In this document: in pieces, positions 44,881-52,976 of the stretch | Numbering within the stretch: the first letter of the stretch is position 1 | How the letters are laid out: each line of letters opens with the position of its first letter | NCBI RefSeq assembly: GCF_003952505.1 | Contig: NZ_CP034450.1 | Span: forward strand, 6,397,469 to 6,461,468 | Length of the DNA stretch: 64,000 nucleotides | Direction: 5' to 3' | Source: Mesorhizobium sp. M4B.F.Ca.ET.058.02.1.1 | GTDB taxonomy: Bacteria; Pseudomonadota; Alphaproteobacteria; Rhizobiales; Rhizobiaceae | Position numbers and translations under genes: made by a program | Notes under the pieces: generated by a model | What the model was told of the DNA's origin: nothing | What the model saw: the letters and a program-made list of their open reading frames with translations, nothing else | Database searches by the model: none

Positions 44881-46023
44881 GGATACGTCGGCGTCGGCGT
44901 CCGTCGTGTCGCCCGACCTCGCGGTGAACCTCTGGGCACCTGCCCATACCATCATCTGTTCCGGGTACAATTTCATCGCCTCCAGGAGGCGATCGCGCTT
45001 GAGCAGGATGTAGCGCGCCTGCAGCTCCAGGTTCTTCGCCGCCATCTCCCCTGTCGCGGCGGATATCGGCTCTTCAGCCGGGACCAGTTCGGGACTGATA
45101 ACCGCACGGTATTCGCGAAACGGCACCGTCTCGAAGGTCGACATGGCAAACAGCGCCGTTCCGCCGCGCGCGGCGAAGTTCGCCGGAGTCGAGGCCAGTT
45201 GGGTCCAGCCGCTTTGCCCCATGTCGACTTCGGTGAACGTCGTGCCGGAGTGGGTGGTGTTGGTCATCAGGACGACGCCGTTTTCCCTGAGCATGCGCTG
45301 CATGCGCACGGTCACCTGATAGGCGTCGCCGCGCTCGAAGATGACCCGGCCTTTCAGAAAACGGTTCTCCACCGCGATCAGCGGCCGGTTCAGGAAGCGC
45401 AGGCCGAACACCGTGTCCGAAACGCCGTGGAAGTTGACGCTGACCTGATGCGCCTCGATGCCGGCCTCATGCAAGGCCCGCTTGCCGATGACGGTCTGGG
45501 CGGTGAACTGATCACACCAGATGATGGCGCCCCGACCTCGCTGCAGCGCCGCGCGCAGGCCCTCAAGCCCCTCCAGCCGAATTTCCGGCGACCATCCATG
45601 GCCGGTGATGTGCGCGGCAAGCAGCAATTGTCGGCGATGGACCGCGGCAAGCAACCCCTTGAATAGCGCTTCCGTATCGACGCCATCGCCGAAGACGGCA
45701 CGAACCGCCGCGGCATAGCGTGGAAAATCCTTGCGGAGATGGCGCCTCAGCCGGAGCTTGGAGCTCCAGGCGCAGATCCGCACCCAACTGGCGAGCGGCA
45801 GCGTCGCGGCGACCACGAGAAAAAAGCCGAGCAACAGGCTTTCGCGAACATCGCGGTTCGAGAAGCGGCGCAGCCGGCCGGGCCTGACCAGCCTGCGGCT
45901 GAAGAAGCGGACCGCTTCGCCGCGCTCCGGCACCGGCACGTCGGCGATGATCTCGGTGTGGTAGATGTTGGACGATGTCCTGCGGTCGGCCTTGCGGGAT
46001 TTTCCGAACCACGGCAGCCTCAT
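44875..46023 (-). CDS. LpxL/HtrB-like lipid A acyltransferase homologue without catalytic motif
   Basis: 382 residues with an N-terminal hydrophobic stretch (SLLLGFFLVVAATLPLASW, 62-80). The late-acyltransferase fold is suggested by GAIIWCDQFTAQT (165-177), where active LpxL has G-V-I-L-L-S-G-H-F-G-N-W-E. The catalytic His-X4-Asp/Glu is therefore replaced by Gln172 and Thr177 (or Asp171 and Gln176 in another register). Later segments (GVVLMTNTTHSGTTFTEVD, TPANFAARGG) fit the family. It may be a catalytically dead or divergent enzyme. Not part of the gluconokinase operon. Confidence 0.65.
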   Translation of the reverse strand: MRLPWFGKSRKADRRTSSNIYHTEIIADVPVPERGEAVRFFSRRLVRPGRLRRFSNRDVRESLLLGFFLVVAATLPLASWVRICAWSSKLRLRRHLRKDFPRYAAAVRAVFGDGVDTEALFKGLLAAVHRRQLLLAAHITGHGWSPEIRLEGLEGLRAALQRGRGAIIWCDQFTAQTVIGKRALHEAGIEAHQVSVNFHGVSDTVFGLRFLNRPLIAVENRFLKGRVIFERGDAYQVTVRMQRMLRENGVVLMTNTTHSGTTFTEVDMGQSGWTQLASTPANFAARGGTALFAMSTFETVPFREYRAVISPELVPAEEPISAATGEMAAKNLELQARYILLKRDRLLEAMKLYPEQMMVWAGAQRFTARSGDTTDADADVSS

Positions 46024-46159
46024 CGGATCGGTGTCCCGCCTGTTCCTGGTTGCGTCCGAAAGGCCGCTCTACTGCGTCCATTGCCCCGACGCAATCGGGC
46101 ACAGGCATTCGAGCGCCCAGGGGACGGCGCTGACCTTGATGCGGAGCTTCAGGTCCGGG

Positions 46160-46609
46160 TCAGATCTGCGAGGTCAGCTCGACGGGAAAATCGTCATTGT
46201 CGGCGTCGCGCATGGCGGCAAGGCTGCGGTTGTCCAGCACCTCGGCAATCGCCTGGCGCACTTCCAGCATCATGTGCCGGACCTGGCAGGTCGCCTCGTC
46301 GCAATCCTCACAGCGCTGGTACTGCGTGCGGCTGGCGCAGGGGATCGGCGCCAGAGGCCCGTCGAGGACGCGCACGACATGGCCGATCTTGATCTCGGAG
46401 GCCGGCCGGGCAAGGCGATAGCCGCCTTCCTTGCCCTTGCGGCTCTGGACGAAACCGGCATTGCGCAACTCGCCCAGAATAGCGTCGAGGAATTTCTTCG
46501 GAATGTTGTTGGCGACAGCGATGTCATTGACGAATGCAAGCTGGCCGGCCGGCAGTCCGGAAAGATGCACGAGGGCCTTGAGGCCGTATTTGCCTTTTTT
46601 GGTAAGCAT
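46160..46609 (-). CDS. Rrf2-family iron-sulfur-type transcriptional regulator
   Basis: 149 residues. Winged helix at residues 1-80 (FVNDIAVANNIPKKFLDAIL), then a cysteine cluster C-x8-C-x2-C-x4-C near 105-122 (CASRTQYQRCEDCDEATC) that could hold an FeS cluster. The spacing differs from IscR, NsrR and RirA. Its position next to the sulfate-uptake genes suggests control of sulfur assimilation, as seen for Rrf2 proteins such as CymR; that is inference. Confidence 0.85.
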   Translation of the reverse strand: MLTKKGKYGLKALVHLSGLPAGQLAFVNDIAVANNIPKKFLDAILGELRNAGFVQSRKGKEGGYRLARPASEIKIGHVVRVLDGPLAPIPCASRTQYQRCEDCDEATCQVRHMMLEVRQAIAEVLDNRSLAAMRDADNDDFPVELTSQI

Positions 46610-46634
46610 GCCCGATTCAGTTCATGAAAACCCC

Positions 46635-46655
46635 AACCGCCTGCATCTGGCGGTT
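46635..46655. promoter_or_regulatory. Inverted repeat upstream of the Rrf2 gene
   Basis: AACCGCC-TGCATCT-GGCGGTT, perfect 7-base arms, 26 bases upstream of the Rrf2 start. It may be an operator for autoregulation or a hairpin in the leader. No other gene in the 262-base gap 46610-46871. Confidence 0.4.
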
Positions 46656-46816
46656 GTTTGTGTGCAAATCATGACGTCTCGGATCGCGTATTGCCGTTTC
46701 GTGCAAAACAAGCCGCCCGACGGCACGTTAGGCGCAAACGCGTTGATTCTTTGTAAGGTTTTTCACAGATGAGGTCGAGATTTTGCCAGGATCCGGCCTG
46801 CTGACGCATGAAATGA

Positions 46817-46841
46817 GGAAAGCCGGCACGGCCGGCTTTCC
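46817..46841 (-). terminator. Terminator hairpin after the sulfate-binding protein gene
   Basis: GGAAAGCCGG-CACGG-CCGGCTTTCC, a perfect 10-pair stem 30 bases after the stop at 46872 on the minus strand, followed on that strand by TCATTTC. Confidence 0.65.
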
Positions 46842-46871
46842 TGCTCAGGCCGAAGCCGACGCGTTGGACCC

Positions 46872-47858
46872 TCAGCGGTTGCCATAGGACTGGTCGAGCA
46901 GGCCGCCGGCGGCGAAATGCTCGGCCTGCACCTTGGCCCAGCCGCCGAAGACGTCGTCCACTGTCGGCAGGCGGACGTCGGGGAACTGGTCCTTGTACTT
47001 CGCGGCGACCGCCGCATCGCGGACGCGGTTGCCGTTGCGGGCGAGGATGTCCTGGCCTTCGGGCGTATAGAGGAAGTCGAGATAGCTCTTGGCGAGATCT
47101 CGCGTGCCATGCTCGTCGGCAACCTTGTCGACTATGGCGACGGGAAACTCCGCCAGCAGGCTGACCGAGGGCGTGACCTGCTCGAACTTGTCGTCGCCAT
47201 ACTCCTTGCGGATGCCACGCGTCTCCGATTCGAAGGTGATCAGCACATCGCCGATCTCGCGCTGCACGAAGGTGGTGGTGGCGGCGCGGCCGCCGGTGTC
47301 GAAGATCGGCACGTTGTTGAACAGTTTGGTGACGAATTCCTTCACCTTGGCGTCGTCGCCCTTGAAGGCCTCCTTGGCGTAGGCCGTGGCGGCGAGATAG
47401 GTGTAGCGCGCATTGCCCGATGTCTTCGGATTGGGGAAGATCACCTGCACGTCGTCGCGTACCAGGTCGTTCCAGTCCTTGATGTGCTTGGGGTTGCCGG
47501 CGCGCACCAGGAAGGACGGCAGCGAATAGAAGGGCGAGGCGTTGTCGGGAAAGTCCTTCTGCCAGTCGGCGGAGACGAGACCCTTGTTGACCAGGAAATC
47601 GACATCGGTGACCTGGTTGAAGGTGACGACATCTGCGCCGAGGCCTTCGGCGATGGCGCGCGCCTGCGCGGAGGTCCCAGCATGCGACTGGTCGATCGTC
47701 ACGCCCGGATGTTCGGCGATGAAGGCCTGGTTGACCTCGGCGAACAGCTCGCGGCCGACGTCGTAGGACGCGTTCAGCAATCGGTCGGCCGCCCAGGCTT
47801 CGGAGGATGCAAGGAAAAGTGTGGCCAGTGCCGCCGCGCCAAGCAAGAATCGCTTCAT
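46872..47858 (-). CDS. Sulfate/thiosulfate-binding protein, paralogue 1
   Basis: 328 residues from ATG 47858 (AAGGAG upstream) with signal peptide (MKRFLLGAAALATLFLASSEAWA). LLNASYDVGRELFAEVNQAF and the anion-binding HAGTSAQARAIAEGLGADVVTF region are typical of Sbp/CysP. Also NPKTSGNARYTYLAA. Periplasmic partner of CysTWA. It is separated from cysA by 149 bases and has its own terminator, so it may be transcribed apart from cysTWA. A second binding protein precedes cysT. Confidence 0.9.
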   Translation of the reverse strand: MKRFLLGAAALATLFLASSEAWAADRLLNASYDVGRELFAEVNQAFIAEHPGVTIDQSHAGTSAQARAIAEGLGADVVTFNQVTDVDFLVNKGLVSADWQKDFPDNASPFYSLPSFLVRAGNPKHIKDWNDLVRDDVQVIFPNPKTSGNARYTYLAATAYAKEAFKGDDAKVKEFVTKLFNNVPIFDTGGRAATTTFVQREIGDVLITFESETRGIRKEYGDDKFEQVTPSVSLLAEFPVAIVDKVADEHGTRDLAKSYLDFLYTPEGQDILARNGNRVRDAAVAAKYKDQFPDVRLPTVDDVFGGWAKVQAEHFAAGGLLDQSYGNR

Positions 47859-48007
47859 GAAAACCGGCTCCTTGAGAGTTGCAACAAGGGCGCAGGATAA
47901 TAGCACAAGGCCGGCCAGCGCCAGACATGCGAGCCGGCGCTATCGTGTCGTCGTCGGAAAAGATTCCGCCGAAACAAATGCTTGTTAGGATTTTCTTTCA
48001 GGCTGAT

Positions 48008-49066
48008 TCAGCTGGCTTTTCCGGGCTCAGATGCCGGGAAAAGCTTCCAGCGCCGCGGCCTGAACGCCACCCGACTCTTCTGCGCCGCCGGATGGTCGAC
48101 GGGCAATTCGACCTCGACCCGCTGGCGCTCGCCGCCGACTTCGAGCTCCACCCGCCTGGTGCCAGCGACACGGCGGCTGGCGGCAACGGTGCCGGCGATG
48201 CAGCCGCTGCAGCCGTCAAGGAGCTCGACGTCGTGCGGGCGGAAGTAGAGCATTGCGTCGCCTGAGGCCGCGTGCGGGGCGGACAGGCCGATCGATCGGT
48301 CGGCGATCCAGACCTCGCCGCTCTCGACCTTGACCGGCAGCGAGCTCGATTCACCGATGAAGGAATAGACAAAGGGCGAGTTCGGCGTGTCGTAGATCTC
48401 ATCGGCGGAACCGACCTGCTCGATGCGGCCCTGGCTCATCACCACGACGCGATCGGCAAGCTCGAGCGCCTCTTCCTGGTCGTGGGTGACGAAGACGGTG
48501 GTGTGGCCAGTGCGGTCGTGGATCTCGCGCAGCCAGCGGCGAAGCTCACGCCGCACCTGTGCGTCGAGCGCGCCGAACGGCTCGTCGAGCAACAGCACCT
48601 TGGGCTCGATCGCCATGGCGCGGGCGAGCGCCACGCGCTGGCGCTGGCCGCCGGAAAGCTGCGCCGGATAGCGCTTCTCCAGGCCCGAAAGCTGGACGAG
48701 GTCGAGAAGCTCGGAGGCGCGGCGGCGGATCTCCTGTGTCGGCGGCCGTGCCGCGCCGTGCCGGACCTTGAGGCCGAAGCCGATATTGTCGGCCACCGTC
48801 ATGTGCCGGAACAGCGCGTAGTGCTGGAAGACGAAGCCGACATTGCGCTCCTGTATCGACTTCTGCGAGGCGTCCTCGTCGCCGAAGAAGATCGTGCCCT
48901 TGGTCGGCCGTTCCAGCCCTGCAATCAGCCGCAGGAGCGTCGTCTTGCCGGAGCCGGACGGGCCGAGCAGCGCGATCAGCTCGCCCGACTTGATGTCGAG
49001 GGATACGTCATGGAGGGCCGGAAACCGCTCAAACTCCTTGCGCACGTTGGCAACGCGAACTTCCAT
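48008..49066 (-). CDS. cysA: Sulfate/thiosulfate import ATP-binding protein CysA
   Basis: 352 residues. Walker A GPSGSGKTTLLRL near 35-47, signature LSGGQRQRVALARAM near 138, Walker B VLLLDEPFGALD, then HDQEEALELADRVVVM and a C-terminal TOBE-like domain (about 255-345). Separated from cysW by 67 bases that contain a hairpin repeat. Confidence 0.93.
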   Translation of the reverse strand: MEVRVANVRKEFERFPALHDVSLDIKSGELIALLGPSGSGKTTLLRLIAGLERPTKGTIFFGDEDASQKSIQERNVGFVFQHYALFRHMTVADNIGFGLKVRHGAARPPTQEIRRRASELLDLVQLSGLEKRYPAQLSGGQRQRVALARAMAIEPKVLLLDEPFGALDAQVRRELRRWLREIHDRTGHTTVFVTHDQEEALELADRVVVMSQGRIEQVGSADEIYDTPNSPFVYSFIGESSSLPVKVESGEVWIADRSIGLSAPHAASGDAMLYFRPHDVELLDGCSGCIAGTVAASRRVAGTRRVELEVGGERQRVEVELPVDHPAAQKSRVAFRPRRWKLFPASEPGKAS

Positions 49067-49088
49067 AAACTGTCCCTTTTGTCGATGC

Positions 49089-49133
49089 CTGCCGTTATCC
49101 CAAAACCGGTTCGCGCTTTTGGGCGATATGCAT
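49089..49133 (-). repeat. 45-base hairpin repeat, copy 2
   Basis: CCCAAAA/TTTTGGG hairpin between cysW and cysA; it ends at base 49133, immediately next to the cysW stop codon (49134-49136). About 35 of 45 bases match the copy at 26956-27000, which is likewise placed at a stop codon. Confidence 0.7.
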
Positions 49134-50018
49134 TCAGTGTCCGCGCGTGGCGGCGATCTCGGCGCCGTAGCGCATCTCGAGAAGTGTTTTCAAGACCAAC
49201 GTCACCAGCGCCAGGCCGGCAAGCAGCGAAGCGACGGCGAAGGCGCCGACCGCATTGTACTCATTGTAGAGGATTTCGACATGCAGCGGCATGGTGTTGG
49301 TAAGGCCGCGGATGTGCCCCGAGACCACCGACACAGCGCCGAACTCGCCCATGGCGCGGGCGTTGCAGAGCAGGACGCCGTAGAGCAGGCCCCATTTGAT
49401 GTTGGGCAGCGTCACAAACCAGAAGGTCTGCCAGCCATTGGCGCCGAGCGAAAGGGCAGCCTCCTCGTCGCCGTTGCCCTGTTCCTGCATCAGCGGGATC
49501 AACTCGCGGGCGACGAAGGGGAAGGTGACGAAGACGGTGGCGAGCACGATGCCCGGCACGGCGAACAGGATGACGACGCCATGCGCCTTCAGCCATTCGC
49601 CGAGCATCCCTTGGGCGCCGAACAGAAGCACATAGACCAGGCCGGAAATCACCGGCGAAACCGAGAAGGGCAGGTCGATGAGGGTGGTCAGGAAAGCCTT
49701 GCCCTTGAACTCGAACTTGGCGATCGCCCAGGCGGCGGAGATGCCGAAGACGAGGTTGAGCGGCACCGAGATCGCCGCCACCAGCAGCGTCAGGCGGATG
49801 GCCGAGCGTGTGTCGGAACTGGCCAGTGCCTCCGTGTAGGCGCTGACGCCCTTTGCCAGCGCCTCGTGAAAGACGACAATTAGCGGCATGAGCAGGAAGA
49901 CGGCGAGGAAGGCGAAGGCCACGACCATCGCCACGATGCGCACCGGCCGGCTTTCGGTGACCGCCGCCGACTGGCTTTCGTGATGCGGTTCGTAGGATTT
50001 GATCTCGGGATCAGCCAT
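49134..50018 (-). CDS. cysW: Sulfate ABC transporter permease CysW
   Basis: 294 residues, six membrane helices. The EAA loop is [26 protein letters not shown]. It overlaps cysT by 8 bases and forms the membrane channel with it. [20 protein letters not shown] is typical of the CysW/CysT C-terminal half. Confidence 0.92.
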   Translation of the reverse strand: MADPEIKSYEPHHESQSAAVTESRPVRIVAMVVAFAFLAVFLLMPLIVVFHEALAKGVSAYTEALASSDTRSAIRLTLLVAAISVPLNLVFGISAAWAIAKFEFKGKAFLTTLIDLPFSVSPVISGLVYVLLFGAQGMLGEWLKAHGVVILFAVPGIVLATVFVTFPFVARELIPLMQEQGNGDEEAALSLGANGWQTFWFVTLPNIKWGLLYGVLLCNARAMGEFGAVSVVSGHIRGLTNTMPLHVEILYNEYNAVGAFAVASLLAGLALVTLVLKTLLEMRYGAEIAATRGH

Positions 50019-50862
50019 AGCGTTTGCGGCTCCATGACTGCGCCAGATTGACGACCAGCAGCATCAGGAAGGACAGCGCCAGCATGATCGCCGCGATCGC
50101 GGTGGCGGCGGGATAGTTGTACTCCTCGAGCCTGATGACGATCAGCAGCGGCGCGATCTCCGACTTGAATGGCAGGTTGCCGGCGATGAAGATGACCGAG
50201 CCGTATTCGCCGACGCCGCGCGCGAAGGCGAGCGAGAAGCCGGTGATGATCGCCGGCGCCAGGCCCGGGAACAGGATGCGGGTGATGATCTGGAAACGAT
50301 TGGCGCCGAGCGTGGCGGCGGCTTCCTCGACCTCCTTGTCGAGCTCTTCCATGATCGGCTGCACGGTGCGCACGACGAAGGGCAGGCCGATGAAGACCAG
50401 CGCGATGACGATGCCGAGCGGCGTATAGGCGACCTTGATGCCGAGCGGCATCAGCAGTTTGCCGATCCAGCCATTCGGCGCGTAAAGCGTGGTGAGCGCG
50501 ATGCCGGCGACGGCGGTCGGCAGCGCGAAGGGCAGATCGACCATGGCATCGACGATGCGACGGCCGGGAAAGCGGTAGCGCACCAGCACCCAGGCGACGA
50601 TGGTGCCGAAGACGACATTGACGCCAGCGGCGATGAAGGCGGTGCCGAAGCTGATTTCAAGCGCGTTGATGGTGCGGCGATCGGCAGCGATCGCCCAGAA
50701 ATCGGTCCAGCCGAGTGCCGCCGAGCGCCAGACCAGCCCGGAGAGCGGGATGAGGATGATGAGCGTGAGGTAGGCAAGCGAGAAGCCGAGCGTCAGTCCG
50801 AAACCCGGAATGACGCTCGGCTGCTTGAATCGCCACCCCGCCGGAGCGGGTACTGTGGTCAT
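50011..50862 (-). CDS. cysT: Sulfate ABC transporter permease CysT (CysU)
   Basis: 283 residues, six helices, EAA loop [20 protein letters not shown], then [20 protein letters not shown]. First permease of the importer; 75 bases after the upstream binding-protein gene. Confidence 0.92.
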   Translation of the reverse strand: MTTVPAPAGWRFKQPSVIPGFGLTLGFSLAYLTLIILIPLSGLVWRSAALGWTDFWAIAADRRTINALEISFGTAFIAAGVNVVFGTIVAWVLVRYRFPGRRIVDAMVDLPFALPTAVAGIALTTLYAPNGWIGKLLMPLGIKVAYTPLGIVIALVFIGLPFVVRTVQPIMEELDKEVEEAAATLGANRFQIITRILFPGLAPAIITGFSLAFARGVGEYGSVIFIAGNLPFKSEIAPLLIVIRLEEYNYPAATAIAAIMLALSFLMLLVVNLAQSWSRKRYG

Positions 50863-50937
50863 GGAATTCTGGTTCGTCCCTTCTTATTCAGACCAGATTG
50901 CCGTCGGTGATGTCTCGGGCCGCGAGGCCGTCGCGCC

Positions 50938-51966
50938 TCACTGGGCCGGCTTGTAGATCTGGTCGAATATACCACCGTCGCCGAAATGATAAGGCTGTGC
51001 CTTCTTCCAGCCGCCGAAAAGCGGATCGTCGATTGTGATCAGCTTGATCTCGGGCAGTTTGGCGAGGTCCTCGGCGGGAACCAGATCGGGTTTTGCCGGA
51101 CGATAGTGGTTCTTGGCGATCAGCGTCTGGCCCTCCTTGGAGTAGAGGTAGCCGAGATATGCCTCGGCCACCTTGCGCGTGCCCTTGGCGTCGACATTGG
51201 CGTCGACCACCGCGACAGGCGGTTCGGCCAGGATCGAGGTCGGCGGATAGACGATGTCGAAATTGTCGGCGCCGAATTCGTCGAGCGCGAGATAGGCCTC
51301 GTTTTCCCAGGCCAGCAGCACGTCGCCCAGGCCCTTTTGCGCGAAGGTCACGGTCGAGCCGCGCGCGCCGGTGTCGAGGACCGGTACTTGGCTGTACAGC
51401 TTGGCAATGAATTCCTTGGTTTTGGCCTCGTCGCCACCGTCATTGGCGTTGGCATAGGCCCAGGCGGCCAGATAGTTCCAGCGCGCGCCGCCGGAGGTCT
51501 TCGGGTTCGGCGTGATCACCTGGACACCGTCCTTGATCAGGTCGTTCCAGTCATGGATGCCCTTCGGGTTGCCCTTGCGGACCAGGAAGATGATGGTCGA
51601 GGTGTAAGGGGCCGAATTATTCTCGAACTTTTTCCGCCAATCCGGATTGATCTTCTTCGCCTTCGAGACGATGGCGTTGATGTCCCCTTCGAGGGCCAGC
51701 GTCACCACGTCGGCGTCGAGGCCATCGATCACGGCGCGGGCCTGCGCGCCCGATCCGCCATGCGACTGCTGGATGGTCACGGTCTCGCCGGTCTCGGCCT
51801 TCCAGTGCGCGGCGAAAGCCTCGTCATAGGCCTTGTAGAGCTCACGCGTCGGGTCGTAGGACACGTTGAGAAGGGTCGTATCGGCGAACGCGAAACCGAG
51901 CGTGCCGAACTGGACCGATGTGGCGACCAGCGCGCCAAGCAGTTTCTTGAAATGAGGTTTGGTCAT
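50938..51966 (-). CDS. Sulfate-binding protein, paralogue 2
   Basis: 342 residues from ATG 51966, with GGAGG upstream and a signal peptide (to GFAFA-DTTLL). LLNVSYDPTRELYKAYDEAF, QQSHGGSGAQARAV and NPKTSGGARWNYLAA match Sbp/CysP. It is the first gene of the run sbp2-cysT-cysW-cysA. It differs clearly from the paralogue at 46872, so the two may bind sulfate and thiosulfate or act under different supply. Confidence 0.92.
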   Translation of the reverse strand: MTKPHFKKLLGALVATSVQFGTLGFAFADTTLLNVSYDPTRELYKAYDEAFAAHWKAETGETVTIQQSHGGSGAQARAVIDGLDADVVTLALEGDINAIVSKAKKINPDWRKKFENNSAPYTSTIIFLVRKGNPKGIHDWNDLIKDGVQVITPNPKTSGGARWNYLAAWAYANANDGGDEAKTKEFIAKLYSQVPVLDTGARGSTVTFAQKGLGDVLLAWENEAYLALDEFGADNFDIVYPPTSILAEPPVAVVDANVDAKGTRKVAEAYLGYLYSKEGQTLIAKNHYRPAKPDLVPAEDLAKLPEIKLITIDDPLFGGWKKAQPYHFGDGGIFDQIYKPAQ

Positions 51967-52195
51967 TTCCGCCTCCGTTGATGACGGCCGAACTCTAGCG
52001 AATTGATAGAATTTAGATGCATTCAATGTTGCCTTTTTTGGCGTCTCGGAGAAATTTTTCGCCGATCGTCTATCCCTTGGGGAAATGGTTTCCTCATATT
52101 AGATAGACCGCCCTCGCCGGCTCGACGCTATCTAGAAGCGGGGCCGCCCTCGGGCAAGGCCGCGTGGCGACAGATCGGCCTTCGCGGCCGGACCT
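51967..52195. promoter_or_regulatory. Sulfate operon promoter region
   Basis: 229 bases upstream of the sbp2-cysTWA run. AT-rich part 51995-52105. TAGATAG at 52100-52106 is repeated inverted as CTATCTA at 52128-52134 (21-base spacer). GGCCGCG/CGCGGCC arms at about 52159-52190 may form the terminator of the dipeptidase gene. No coding frame of note. Confidence 0.35.
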
Positions 52196-52975
52196 CTAAG
52201 GCGCGGTGACGGGAAAGTCGAAGCGTTGCTTCGGAAACGGCTCGGCCACCAGCGTGAAGTGCCACCATTCGCGGGCGTAGTTGCGGAAACCGGCGGCGCG
52301 CATGGCCTCGACCAGTCGCTTGCGGTTTGCAGCCGCGTCGGCGGGGAGCGGATGGTGCGCGGTTTCGCTGGCCTGGTCGAAACAGTCGAAGCCGGTGCCG
52401 AAATCGAGCGTGTCGGCATCGGGCGCGCCGCAGGCAGGGTGAGGTGCGGCCGCACCATCAATGGCTGCAATGGCGAGATCCACGGTCGAGCCGCGCGAAT
52501 GGCTGGAGAGTTCGCCGATATAACCCTTGGCGATGAGGTCGCTGCGTTCCACTGCCGGATACCATTGCGGGTCGGGCGATCCGCCCGTTCGCGTCCACTC
52601 GACCATGTCGGCGACGGCCCGCGCCGGGCGGTAGCAGTCGAAGACCACCAGGGTCAGGCCCTTTGCTGAAAGAGCTTTCTGGACGATGGACAGCGCTTTC
52701 GCTGCTTGTCGGGTGAGGATGCAGACCGGCGCGTCATAGCCCTCGGCCTTGCGGTGCAGGAAGTTCTTGAGACCGGCATAGCGAATGTCCTGGCGGATCG
52801 AGGGGACGACATCGGCAAGACGGACGAAGCCGGCGGGGAGGGGATCGGCGGAGGCGGGGAAGGTTGCGATCAGGAGAGCTAGCGTTGCGAGAATCCTAGC
52901 TGCTCTCGCCGAAGGATGGCGCCGCGCGCCAGACATCCGGCCAAGAAGCGCAATCCGCTGAATCGGTTGCGGCAT
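52196..52975 (-). CDS. D-alanyl-D-alanine dipeptidase (VanX/DdpX family), exported
   Basis: 259 residues from ATG 52975. Hydrophobic export segment ILATLALLIATFPASA near 28-43, so periplasmic. Zinc-site motifs SSHSRGSTVDLA (His and Asp) and EWWHFTL (Glu and His) are intact. It releases D-Ala from D-Ala-D-Ala, here probably peptidoglycan turnover and not vancomycin resistance, since no vanA/H genes are near. It begins 2 bases after the pbpC stop, so the two are likely cotranscribed. Confidence 0.88.
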   Translation of the reverse strand: MPQPIQRIALLGRMSGARRHPSARAARILATLALLIATFPASADPLPAGFVRLADVVPSIRQDIRYAGLKNFLHRKAEGYDAPVCILTRQAAKALSIVQKALSAKGLTLVVFDCYRPARAVADMVEWTRTGGSPDPQWYPAVERSDLIAKGYIGELSSHSRGSTVDLAIAAIDGAAAPHPACGAPDADTLDFGTGFDCFDQASETAHHPLPADAAANRKRLVEAMRAAGFRNYAREWWHFTLVAEPFPKQRFDFPVTAP

Positions 52976-52976
52976 C

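Noticed and set aside
52100..52134. TAGATAG/CTATCTA inverted repeat as a sulfur-regulator operator
   Set aside because: 21-base spacer and lack of a second example in the window make an operator claim unsupported; mentioned only in the promoter-region entry.
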